In this document: positions 9,804 through 18,393 of the stretch, in pieces
Layout: every line of letters begins with the position of its first letter
Position numbering within the stretch: position 1 is the first letter of the stretch
NCBI GenBank assembly: GCA_030180075.1
Contig: JASNJN010000109.1
Location: 1-33,562, forward strand
Direction: 5' to 3'
Source: Mikrocytos mackini
Taxonomy: Eukaryota > Endomyxa > Ascetosporea > Mikrocytida > Mikrocytiidae
DNA: 33,562 nt
The notes under the pieces: generated by a model
What the model saw: only the letters and a program-made list of their open reading frames with translations
Told to the model about the DNA's origin: nothing
Database searches by the model: none
Translations under genes and position numbers: made by a program

Positions 9804-9858
9804 GTCATAAGTGTTAATAAATATTTCTAAGAATTTAATATTCTAATTATTTATCACA
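9803..9858 (-). repeat. 5' terminal direct repeat (LTR-like) of the Gypsy element
   Basis: The partner of 3376-3431 with four mismatches. On the minus strand it ends in ACA directly before TGG (9802-9800), the usual first bases of a tRNA primer-binding site. The gag start codon overlaps this junction. A TATA-like TATATAAAGG lies about 35-45 bp upstream on the minus strand (near 9892-9901), so a longer 5' LTR with a U3 promoter is possible; that sequence is absent from the 3' copy. Confidence 0.65.
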
Positions 9859-10104
9859 CACAACGAACGAGGAACGTATAACACTTCGCCCCTTTATATA
9901 TCCGTTATATTAAAGAGCATTCCTTTACGCGATTACGTCACGTTCTATAAAAATTAAAAATTCTTGTTTTTGGAAACCTTTTATGTGTTCCCAGTCCTCT
10001 TCAAGATAACAAACAAAAATCGCCAATATTCAACTTTATTTTTATATTTTAATGTCCCTATACAAATATTGAAAAAATTCGGACTTAATTTTTCCAAATT
10101 TTAA

Positions 10105-10461
10105 ATGTTGTTAAAATTACATATCATAGCTATCTTACTCATTTTAACGATAATATCGACGAATGACGAATATTATTCACCGACTACGCTCATGAATGTA
10201 TCCGTATTTATCAATAAGGATACCACGCATGATTTTTTCGATTTTTTCTTTTTGAAGGGTCATTTAAGTTCAACAGACCGATCATTGCAATATTATCTAA
10301 TCGATGATTTAATCTTTACCCATACTCGTTATACACAGCCATCAAAGGACAATCCTATTTCAAAGTTAGAAGAACTTATAGAGATTTTTATAAAATTTTA
10401 CACCCATCTTCAAAATAAGTGCATCCTTTTTCAAAATAAGTACACCCTTTTTCAAAATTAG
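10105..10461 (+). pseudogene. 5' fragment of a signal-peptide protein gene, cut by the palindromic element
   Basis: The host-derived part is about 91 codons (10105-10378). It opens with a clear signal-peptide-like sequence (MLLKLHIIAILLILTIIST) and continues with an Asp/Phe/Thr-rich region of no known family. From 10379 on, the frame translates transposon sequence, including the 21-bp tandem units, and stops at 10459-10461. If the element and one TA copy are ignored, the reading frame passes in phase into 13624-13856, so this was one gene of about 168-170 codons. As it stands it can give only a truncated, chimeric product. Confidence 0.65.
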
Positions 10462-10531
10462 TACACCCCTTTTCAAAACTGGTACACCCTTTTTCAAATT
10501 AAAATACACCCCTTTTCAAATTTAAGTGCAT
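10400..10531 (+). repeat. Subterminal 21-bp tandem units, left end of the palindromic element
   Basis: About six imperfect units of the type CAAAATAAGTACACCCTTTT, spaced 21-22 bp. The mirror set lies at about 13469-13600. Candidate transposase-binding array. Confidence 0.75.
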
Positions 10532-10653
10532 ACTGGAAATATAACCTAGAAAAATGTGTATTCTATTCTGAACATGCAGACTGATCATTGTATACGCTTA
10601 ACAATCAAAATATCAAAATGAACTTTTAACTTTTAAATTTTAAATTTTATTTG

Positions 10654-11730
10654 ATGACATTATATTCTGACAGCCAGAGCGACCTACAATCCGATACTGA
10701 TATGGAAGATACCGATATAATCGTCACCACTCCGACCAATGAGCGCCGTCACAACCATATAGTTACCGACCAAGAGAGAGAAAGGGTTATTATTTTAAGG
10801 GATGGGGGCTATTCGTGGAATCAAATTGCAACAACTTTAAACGTTAAGAAAAGCACAGTAAGAAAAGTTTATAAAAATAAGGATCAGGTTGTTGGCCCTG
10901 TGAACAGACGGGGTGCAAAGAAAAAGATTTTGCAAGTCCATGAGAAGTTTTTGATTAAATCTATAGAAGAAAACAGCATCTTGACATTGAGCGAACTGCA
11001 AAATTGTCTTTTTGAGGAATTTAACACCACGTTTTCTTTAACAACTATACACAGAACATTAATAGCTTTCAGAATCACTCGTAAGAGAATCCAAATAAGT
11101 CCAACAGAGCGTAACAATGAACGTACAATTGAGAAAAGATTCAGTTTTGCAGGGGATATTCTAAACACAATGACGGATAATCAACAATACAACTTATTAT
11201 ATCTCGATGAAAGCGGTTTCAACTTACATCTAACCCGCAACTACGGGAGATCCGTGCAAGGAACATCCCCTTCTACAACTGTTCCTGCATCTCCAGGAAG
11301 AAACTTATCCTTGATCCAGGTTATTTCCAAAACAAGGGTAGTATACTACGAAGTTCATGTTGGTGCGATCAATTCAAGCATACTGAGACAATTTCTCATA
11401 AATATGGAACAGCGAATCGACGATAATGATATCATATTATGGGATAACGCACGGATACACCATGCAAATATCATTCAAGAGTATTTAAGTGAAAGATCAA
11501 TACGAACAAAATTCTTACCTCCCTACTCACCATTTCTTAACCCAATAGAATTTACATTCTCGAAAATAAAGAGTGTAGTCCGGGGAATAACCACAAACAC
11601 AGTTTCCGAGTTAGTATCTGCGATTGAAAATGGAGTTAGATCACTAACAACATCGGATTTGGAAGGTTATTATGGAAAATCCAAGCAATATTTACAAAGA
11701 TGTTTGAACAGGGAAATAATCTATTACTAA
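10654..11730 (+). CDS. IS630-Tc1-mariner superfamily transposase (DD34E), copy 1
   Basis: A 358-residue protein from the ATG at 10654. N-terminal helix-turn-helix regions bind the element ends: GYSWNQIATTLNVKKSTVRK (about 52-72) and a second winged part with TLSELQNCL. The catalytic domain shows D185 (LYLDESGF), D264 (ILWDNARIHHA) and E299 (PYSPFLNPIE), with exactly 34 residues between the last two. The basic RRGAKKK between the domains resembles the GRPR-type hook of this superfamily. No stop or frameshift is present, so it may be active. It differs from copy 2 at four residues. Homologous enzymes cut DNA and insert at TA. Confidence 0.92.
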   Translation: MTLYSDSQSDLQSDTDMEDTDIIVTTPTNERRHNHIVTDQERERVIILRDGGYSWNQIATTLNVKKSTVRKVYKNKDQVVGPVNRRGAKKKILQVHEKFLIKSIEENSILTLSELQNCLFEEFNTTFSLTTIHRTLIAFRITRKRIQISPTERNNERTIEKRFSFAGDILNTMTDNQQYNLLYLDESGFNLHLTRNYGRSVQGTSPSTTVPASPGRNLSLIQVISKTRVVYYEVHVGAINSSILRQFLINMEQRIDDNDIILWDNARIHHANIIQEYLSERSIRTKFLPPYSPFLNPIEFTFSKIKSVVRGITTNTVSELVSAIENGVRSLTTSDLEGYYGKSKQYLQRCLNREIIYY

Positions 11731-12145
11731 GTAAATAGGGACATTATTGATATTATTTGTTTAATATTGGGAAAATAATTTTAATCGGATTGGTATTGTT
11801 TTTTGGGTGTCTTAAATTGGATAAAAATATTATGGTTAAATATTTAAAATACTTAAAATATTTTAGTTATTCTTAAATTTCTATTGTGATTAGACCAGGA
11901 AAGCATTTGCAAACAATAAAATATAAAATTCTATAAACTAAAATAATTTTTGGTATTTTAAAATATTTACATTCTAGAAACAATAGACATATTTAACCAT
12001 AATATTTTTATCCAATTTAAGACACCCAAAAAACAATACCAATCCGATTAAAATTATTTTAGTTTATAGAATTTTATATTTTATTGTTTGCAAATGCTTT
12101 CCTGGTCTAATCACAATAGAAATTTAAGAATAACTAAAATATTTT

Positions 12146-12147
12146 NN
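12146..12147. other. NN assembly gap at the palindrome centre
   Basis: Two undetermined bases lie inside the nested inverted repeats between the transposase genes. The true sequence and length here are unknown, so the order of the central repeat blocks is provisional. Confidence 0.99.
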
Positions 12148-12269
12148 GTATTTTAAATATTTAACCATAATATTTTTATCCAATTTAAGACACCCAAAAA
12201 ACAATACCAATCCGATTAAAATTATTTTCCCAATATTAAACAAATAATATCAATAATGTCCCTATTTAC

Positions 12270-13346
12270 TTAGTAATAGATTATTTCCCTGTTCAAACAT
12301 CTTTGTAAATATTGCTTGGATTTTTCATAATAACCTTCCAAATCCGATGTTGTTAGTGATCTAACTCCATTTTCAATCGCAGATACTAACTCGGAAACTG
12401 TGTTTGTGGTTATTCCCCGGACTACACTCTTTATTTTCGAGAATATAAATTCTATTGGGTTAAGAAATGGTGAGTAGGGAGGTAAGAATTTTGTTCGTAT
12501 TGATCTTTCACTTAGATACTCTTGAATGATATTTGCATGGTGTATCCGTGCGTTATCCCATAATATGATATCATTATCGTCGATTCGCTGTTCCATATTT
12601 ATGAGAAATTGTCTCAGTATGCTTGAATTGATCGCACCAACATGAACTTCGTAGTATACTACCCTTGTTTTGGAAATAACCTGGATCAAGGATAAGTTTC
12701 TTCCTGGAGATGCAGGAACAGTTGTAGAAGGGGATGTTCCTTGCACGGATCTCCCGTGGTTGCGGGTTAGATGTAAGTTGAAACCGCTTTCATCGAGATA
12801 TAATAAGTTGTATTGTTGATTATCCGTCATTGTGTTTAGAATATCCCCTGCAAAACTGAATCTTTTCTCAATTGTACGTTCATTGTTACGCTCTGTTGGA
12901 CTTATTTGGATTCTCTTACGAGTGATTCTGAAAGCTATTAATGTTCTGTGTATAGTTGTTAAAGAAAACGTGGTGTTAAATTCCTCAAAAAGACAATTTT
13001 GCAGTTCGCTCAATGTCAATATGCTGTTTTCTTCTATAGATTTAATCAAAAACTTCTCATGAACTTGTAAAATCTTTTTCTTTGCACCCCGTCTGTTCAC
13101 AGGGCCAACAACTTGATCCTTATTTTTATAAACTTTTCTTACTGTGCTTTTCTTAACGTTTAAAGTTGTTGCAATTTGATTCCACGAATAGCCCCCATCC
13201 CTTAAAATAATAACCCTTTCTCTCTCTTGGTCGGTAACTATATGGTTGCGACGGCGCTCATTGGTCGGAGTGGTGACGATTATATCGGTATCTTCCATAT
13301 CAGTATCGGATTGTAGGTCGCTCTGGCTGTCAGAATATAATGTCAT
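12270..13346 (-). CDS. IS630-Tc1-mariner superfamily transposase (DD34E), copy 2
   Basis: The inverted partner of copy 1, also 358 residues, from the ATG at 13344-13346. The same HTH and DD34E residues are present. By eye it differs at four positions: His to Arg near residue 33, Tyr to His near 197, Thr to Ile just after the catalytic Glu, and Gly to Glu near 335. The small number of changes points to a recent duplication, gene conversion between arms, or allelic or assembly mixing around the NN gap. Both genes converge on a shared central region of about 540 bp. Confidence 0.92.
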   Translation of the reverse strand: MTLYSDSQSDLQSDTDMEDTDIIVTTPTNERRRNHIVTDQERERVIILRDGGYSWNQIATTLNVKKSTVRKVYKNKDQVVGPVNRRGAKKKILQVHEKFLIKSIEENSILTLSELQNCLFEEFNTTFSLTTIHRTLIAFRITRKRIQISPTERNNERTIEKRFSFAGDILNTMTDNQQYNLLYLDESGFNLHLTRNHGRSVQGTSPSTTVPASPGRNLSLIQVISKTRVVYYEVHVGAINSSILRQFLINMEQRIDDNDIILWDNARIHHANIIQEYLSERSIRTKFLPPYSPFLNPIEFIFSKIKSVVRGITTNTVSELVSAIENGVRSLTTSDLEGYYEKSKQYLQRCLNREIIYY

Positions 13347-13468
13347 CAAATAAAATTTAAAATTTAAAAGTTAAAAGTTCATTTTGATATTTTGATTGTT
13401 AAGCGTATACAATGATCAGTCTGCATGTTCAGAATAGAATACACATTTTTCTAGGTTATATTTCCAGT

Positions 13469-13600
13469 ATGCACTTAAATTTGAAAAGGGGTGTACCCTA
13501 TTTTGAGAAAGGGTGTACCAGTTTTGAAAAAGGGTGTACTAATTTTGAAAAAGGGTGTACTTATTTTGAAAAAGGATGCACTTATTTTGAAAATGGGTGT
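13469..13600 (-). repeat. Subterminal 21-bp tandem units, right end of the palindromic element
   Basis: About six units; on the plus strand they read like GTGTACTAATTTTGAAAAAG, mostly spaced 21 bp with one of 22. They mirror the left array with a few differences between matching units. Confidence 0.75.
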
Positions 13601-13623
13601 AAAATTTTATAAAAACCTCTATA

Positions 13624-13856
13624 AAATTAGGGTAAAAGCAGCATTTTTTAAATTAACACAGTACCTTGAAAACATGATTGGTAATAATAACTACATTATT
13701 AATAAAACAAGGATATTATTAGTTTATTTAACAATATTCCTTTGCAAAATAGGCAAATTACATTTAAATAAGGTATTCTCCTTTAGACATATTATTTGGA
13801 AATTACTTAACATTGGGAAACTTGTCAGGAAGACAGTGTATTACGTCAATCATTAA
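13624..13856 (+). pseudogene. 3' fragment of the signal-peptide protein gene
   Basis: The open frame that ends at 13856 begins inside the transposon end, but the host part starts right after the TA at 13622-13623. It encodes about 77 residues, Ile/Leu/Lys-rich with a hydrophobic stretch (RILLVYLTIFLCKIG), then a basic tail ending YYVNH. It is in phase with 10105-10378 across the element, which is my reason for calling it the second half of that gene. No family is recognised. Confidence 0.55.
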
Positions 13857-15596
13857 AAAATGATTATATAATTAAGTAATTAATTTGTATGTTTGCTTAT
13901 AAAAGTCGTAGTTCAAACATAACAGGAGAAAATAGACGTGCGATGAAGTAGCGTTAGAATCTTGTATTTTGAATCCTTAAGGTGTCTTCCATATCTTTTA
14001 CAACGTTCTGTTTGATATTTGTTAATAAACGTTGAATTCAAAAGTTTCTAAACTTCTTTTAATTCCACATGGAATATGACCAGCTAATGCCATTTACAGA
14101 ATATGGTCTTAAACATATTTGGGCAAAGAAACTAGAAATTTGAATGTTTGTCGTTAGAGTAAAGTTGACATGTAACTAGGATTGCTTTTTGCCACGGCAA
14201 CTCTTTCTATAAGTTATCGTTTTAGTGGAGAAGCTTTAAGTAAACAAATGATGTATTTGGAAGTATGTTATAGTGTAAATATGCTCCAGAGCATGAGACG
14301 CAGTTGTTTTCAATAGTTTGGCTGCTGTACGCTTTTCAAACCCCTAGTATAAGATGTTCCTATGTTTGAACTTCCAAAGTATGTTGAACTGTGAAGCCGC
14401 ATACAGTTGTCTCTTATGTGGTGTTTGTCGTCCCATATTTAGTAAAATTAAAATTTGATATTTCATACTACAGATTAGCGACCACATATAGGTTTAAATC
14501 TATAGTTTTTATTACTAGATTTGTTCAGCATATTTACTTAAACACTATACTATACATTTATAATGCGTACATACTATATCATAAAACAAAAAACGATTTT
14601 CTATTAAGCATGCAGTAAATAGCGCTATTATTTATTCAGGTGCCTGGGTTTTACCAGGTTACATACATATGGGCTCTTGAAATGATAAAATTTAAATTTT
14701 AAATTTTGAAATAAACTTGTTAACCTTACGTTGCCCTGAACTACTTAAGTATACTGTACCTTCCTTTACTTTTACCTGAAATTTTACTTGCTCTAGTGAC
14801 TGTTGGCACAACCCCACATAAGCTGTATGATTAAACATACATCAATATACCGAGTTTAATAAGGATCAATTACAGGTAGATACACGATCGGAGATAGAAA
14901 GCAACAAAATAACATGCGACACTTAAAACCCCTTCAGTCTGTACGCGCCAAAGCAAGATTATAGCCTAACTCGAATGAAATAGCTTTCGTGCAGTTTAAG
15001 TTTTTCTATGTCAGTTTAACGGAAATTTAACTTTTTAAAGTGAAATGAAGCTTTATTTCATTAGAAAACTTGGTTAAAAGCAAAGGTTTTATTCTAACAA
15101 AAGAATACTTGATTACAATAATAATAATGGATTTGGTTATACTCCTGCAACAAAGCAATAATAAAAGAATCTTTACAACTACCCATTGCGTTTTTTTTGC
15201 TTTTACTCTTTCGCCGCTACATTTATAGTCAATCTTCAACTAATCATGTTAATGCAACAAACAGACCCCTTCTTGCTCCTCTTTGATATGTTCGCTCCCT
15301 TCTACTTGAACGTCGGAATTTTCAAGATATACTATTAGTCGCCAAGTAAACAGACTTTATGCAAGTATGATGATTGGAAACCCATTGTTTTAGATGTCCT
15401 TATTATTAACGGCTTTTGGAAGAACAAGAATTAAATCGTTCCATTAGATAAACGAGTTCGTCTTTATTTTGACTTGTTTGATGATTTTGGTACCATTTAG
15501 TGATTTAGTACCGTTTTCAAGAAGATAGTAAACGGGATGTAAATTTTGAAAAGATAATCAACGTTCGCCACTTCCATTGAAGTGTGTAACTTGATA
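13857..15596. other. 1.7-kb region with no recognisable gene
   Basis: AT-rich DNA with only short frames lacking any family signal, the longest being 75 codons at 14391-14618. I see no tRNA, no rRNA and no clear terminal repeats. It may be decayed intergenic or old transposon sequence. Confidence 0.6.
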
Positions 15597-15607
15597 TACA
15601 GTGCTTG

Positions 15608-15690
15608 AAGTTAATTAGTAGAGTGCGGAAGTTAATTAGTAGAGTGCGGAAATTAATTAGTAGAGTGTGGAAATTAATTAGTAGAATAAA
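15608..15690 (+). repeat. Subterminal 21-bp tandem units, left end of second Tc1-like element
   Basis: Four units of the type GAAGTTAATTAGTAGAGTGC at exact 21-bp spacing, the last diverging into the arm. Confidence 0.8.
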
Positions 15691-15846
15691 TAAATTAAAT
15701 GTTTTAATATTAATTCGTATATTTATATTATATTTAATTCATAACTAAACTAAAATATATAATTAATAAAATGATTGGTATTATTAATATGTAAATTTAT
15801 TTATAATTTTTTGTATAATTAATTCAAACTAATTAAAAATTTTCTT

Positions 15847-17415
15847 ATGGACGAAACATTTGAAGACGAACCTTGTCTGAACGAAATCGAATTATCTTCT
15901 AAATCATATCACAGTTACGATAGTAATAATGTTTCCTTTGATGAACCCTCTTGTCCAATGGAAAATTCGCCAGATTTAATCCTAAATCAACGTTCCGTTC
16001 TTTTGAATGAGTGTAGTCCTGTTTCTAATGATGATTTGCGTAAAACTAGAACCACTATGACGCCTGACTTAATCATCAAGCTGAAAGAATGTCTTTTTAA
16101 TAATGAAAAGCTCGACGATATTGTTAAATGGATGGGAGTTGGGAAGTCTACTATTTACAAGTATAAGCGGTTATTCGAACTCGATGAGAAGGTTGTATGT
16201 AAGACCAGAAGTAGAAGGAAAAACCAGAAAGATAGTCGATTAGAAGATGTTACAGAAATCCTATTACAAGGCCCATTACTCACTACAATGGAAATTAGAG
16301 AGAAGTTAGATTACAGTGTGTCGGCCCACACAATTAGTACTTTAATATTGAAGGGTGGTTTTACAAGGAAGCGAGTCAAGTTAAAGAGCGAAAAGAAGAA
16401 TAGTGAAGAGAACCTTGTGAAACAAAAGAACTATTTGACTAAAGTAATGAATGTTCCCAACAATGAGCTTATATTCTTAGATGAGGCTGGGTTTAATAGG
16501 CACATAGTCTCGAGTTATGGATATTCGCCTAGAAGTACTGAATGTTGTCTAGAAGTCCCGGCTTCCAAAGGGAAAAGTATCACTCTACTTATGGCTGTAT
16601 CTTTACATGGAACCGTAGCATTCACTGTATTCGAAGGGCCTTGTGATACAGACAAATTCTCAAACTTTTATGTCAATGAATTGTATAGAAGACTTCAGCA
16701 GGATAAATGCAAAATTATAATGGACAACGCAGCGATCCATAGAAGTATGATAAACAGATTGGGAATTGACAAAGAAAGGGAGCCTATTTTCTTACCTCCG
16801 TATAGTCAGGGTTGCGTTTATGACAGGCATAAACCCTTTATGACATGACATGGGTTTTAACCGGTATAAACCGGATTAAACCATGTCAAAAACCTCAAAT
16901 TTTTATATTTTGAAAATATTTTAAAAATTCCAAAAATAATCTCAGTTGGAATTACTTAACGTAATCTCATGCGATTAGAAATAAAATATTTCCTGAAAAA
17001 TCAAAAATCTCCAAAATCAAAGTAATAAAATATAAAAATAAAAATTTGCTAAAAATCGAAAATTTGATCCCCAAAATCTTCCAAAAATTAGTTCCTACCA
17101 AATATTAGGTTTATGCCGGGTAAAACGTCAAAAAGGTTTATGACATGACGGTAATATCCGGTTTTTACCAGGGTGGTAAAAACCAGGTGGTTTTTACCTT
17201 ACAACCCTGCGTATAGTCCCGAACTAAATCCCATCGAAGAAGTTTTCCATGAAATCAAGACAAAATTCAGAAAAATTACGCCATTATGTAAAAATAAAGA
17301 AGAAATTATCGACAGAGTAGAAATGATTGTTAATGATGGCTTTATTATCAAGGATTTTACACCATATTATGAGCATATGAGGGAAAATATGTGGAAATTA
17401 TACAAAAAATTATAA
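15847..17415 (+). pseudogene. IS630-Tc1-mariner superfamily transposase (DD33E), split by a MITE
   Basis: The ATG at 15847 starts an acidic leader, an HTH region (LDDIVKWMGVGKSTIYKYK, about 89-107), a basic linker (RSRRKNQK) and the catalytic domain with D212 (IFLDEAGFNRH) and D293 (IIMDNAAIHRS). Host coding stops at the serine of LPPYS (codon 320, 16804-16806), where the MITE enters. The frame then runs into the MITE and stops at 16846-16848. The rest, with the catalytic Glu in PELNPIEEVF, resumes at 17218 in the same phase and ends at 17415. Intact length would be about 385 residues, with 33 residues between the second Asp and the Glu. As shown the enzyme lacks its third catalytic residue. 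Confidence 0.88.
16807..17209. mobile_element. hAT-like MITE (403 bp) inserted in the Tc1-like transposase
   Basis: An 8-bp target duplication CGTATAGT (16799-16806 and 17210-17217) flanks a segment with short inverted ends CAGGGTTG ... CAACCCTG. Both are typical of hAT elements. Inside are repeated short motifs such as TTATGACATGAC and several TTTTTACC/GGTAAAAA pairs that could pair into hairpins. No coding capacity, so it depends on a hAT transposase elsewhere. Confidence 0.88.
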
Positions 17416-17529
17416 ATAAATTTACATATTAATAATACCAATCATTTTATTAATTATATATTTTAGTTTAGTTATGAATTAAATATAATATAAATATACG
17501 AATTAATATTAAAACATTTAATTTATTTA

Positions 17530-17652
17530 TTCTACTAATTAATTTCCACACTCTACTAATTAATTTCCGAGCTCTACTAATTAACTTCCACACTCTACTA
17601 ATTAACTTCCGCACTCTACTAATTTGCTTCCACACTCCACTAATTAACTTCA
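17530..17652 (-). repeat. Subterminal 21-bp tandem units, right end of second Tc1-like element
   Basis: Six units reading on the plus strand as CTCTACTAATTAACTTCCAC at 21-bp spacing, against four at the left end. The unequal number suggests expansion or loss by slippage. Confidence 0.8.
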
Positions 17653-17832
17653 AGCACTGTAAATAAGAATAGCAATATACTAAACATAAATTGAAATTTA
17701 TAACCAAAATTTTGAAAAAATTGGAGTGGAAGGTTCCTCACCCGAAAAAATATACACCCACCTGTAAAACCTCGTCAAAATAAATGAATATTTCATCAAA
17801 TAAGATACTCTAATTAAATATTGAATCAATGT

Positions 17833-18168
17833 TTATATATAACTTGGCCACAACATAACTTTTAAGCTTTTACCAATTGCTTGCCCATTAAGATTCCTTT
17901 TAAATTTAGCACGAACTACTCCATTATTCCCATGAACACCGGTTACTGTTCCTTCCTTTTTCCTTCTCCTAACCGTCCCATCTTTCTCTCTGATAATGGT
18001 TTCATAGACAACTTTCTTTCCAATGTAGAAAATAGCTTCGTCTGCAGTGCTGACATTCGCTAACTTTAAGAGAGCTTGGTTACAGTTCTGGTGCTTCTTT
18101 GAACGTCTAAAGCCATTGAAAATGGCTTCAACATGCAGTTTGGGCTTAGCAGTATTAGTTTGCTTCAT
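17833..18168 (-). CDS. RPL33: 60S ribosomal protein eL33 (L35A/RPL35A)
   Basis: A 111-residue basic protein of the large ribosomal subunit, normal length for the family. Seen: HVEAIFNGFRRSKKHQNCNQALLKL at the start, the STADEAIFYIGKKVVYE segment matching the family's DE-x-x-FYLGK core, and the hallmark C-terminal part GTVTGVHGNNGVVRAKF followed by GKSLKVMLWPSYI. The start is the only sensible ATG. It is divergent from the RNA polymerase III subunit gene, with 225 bp between start codons, so promoters probably share that gap. Confidence 0.95.
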   Translation of the reverse strand: MKQTNTAKPKLHVEAIFNGFRRSKKHQNCNQALLKLANVSTADEAIFYIGKKVVYETIIREKDGTVRRRKKEGTVTGVHGNNGVVRAKFKRNLNGQAIGKSLKVMLWPSYI

Positions 18169-18393
18169 TCTAAAATTTTTTTTTTCTAAAATAAATAATA
18201 CGTGACAAACACTTTGTCTTCATCAGAACCTATCTGTATTTGAATAACATTTGCTTATAGGCGCGATTAAACGTTTACAGCCCTTATTATTTTTAAAAAT
18301 GTAACTTTTCTTCAAGCACCGCTCATTATAATCAATAACAACGTACCGAGCATAGTAATCTCTATTCCGTTTCTTTTTTTGCATTTTTATCCA

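Larger units (their letters stand above)
3376..9858 (-). mobile_element. Degenerate Ty3/Gypsy-type LTR retrotransposon
   Basis: Read on the minus strand the order is 56-bp repeat, gag, zinc knuckles, protease, reverse transcriptase, RNase H, integrase, polypurine tract, 56-bp repeat. RT before integrase marks the Ty3/Gypsy type. The element spans 6483 bp, about 4.5 kb without the 1972-bp insertion and one target copy. It is inactive as shown: several gag frameshifts, an in-frame TAG at 8812-8814, a one-base frameshift near 5005, an in-frame TGA at 3985-3987 just before the second integrase aspartate, and an insertion in RT. I see no target-site duplication outside the repeats, so a true end may be lost or lie further right. 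Its left end abuts the 3' flank of the aldo-keto reductase gene. Confidence 0.9.
10379..13621. mobile_element. Palindromic Tc1/mariner-like element with two convergent transposase genes
   Basis: Flanked by a TA on each side (10377-10378 and 13622-13623), the target of IS630-Tc1-mariner elements. The termini are inverted repeats (TAGAG, A or G, TTTTTATAAAATTTTACACCC), followed inward by 21-bp tandem units. Both arms carry a full DD34E transposase gene, tail to tail, and the arms are almost identical. The centre (about 11740-12240) has smaller inverted blocks, one of which appears twice on the right side, and an NN gap at 12146-12147. A normal element would have one transposase gene, so this is either a genuine palindromic derivative or partly an assembly artefact. 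The outer ends are well supported because a host reading frame joins across them. Confidence 0.75.
15599..17659 (+). mobile_element. Second Tc1/mariner-like element with TA target duplication
   Basis: The ends are perfect inverted repeats CAGTGCTTGAAG ... CTTCAAGCACTG, each next to a TA (15597-15598 and 17660-17661), the classic Tc1/mariner arrangement. Long inverted arms follow: left about 15599-15815, right about 17401-17659. The right arm is about 42 bp longer because it holds two more 21-bp units. Inside is a transposase gene broken by a hAT-like MITE. The element is not related at its ends to the one at 10379-13621. Confidence 0.88.

Noticed and set aside
13469-13600. Regular short repeats that might suggest a CRISPR array
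   Set aside because: Units are directly adjacent without unique spacers, lie at a transposon end and are mirrored at the other end.
13412-13623. Plus-strand frames with repeated EKGCT or LKKGV units
   Set aside because: Translation of the 21-bp units of the palindromic element; only the part after 13624 is kept as host sequence.
14391-14618. 75-codon frame in the 1.7-kb gene-poor region
   Set aside because: No family signal, AT-rich chance composition, and no supporting context.
14631-14665. Short CAGG ... CCTGG-type motif resembling hAT MITE ends
   Set aside because: Only a few bases match, with no target duplication or second end.
17468-17707. Minus-strand frame coding for repeated SRVWKLI-type units
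   Set aside because: It translates the 21-bp terminal units of the second Tc1-like element; 21 is a multiple of three, so any frame stays open and looks repetitive.
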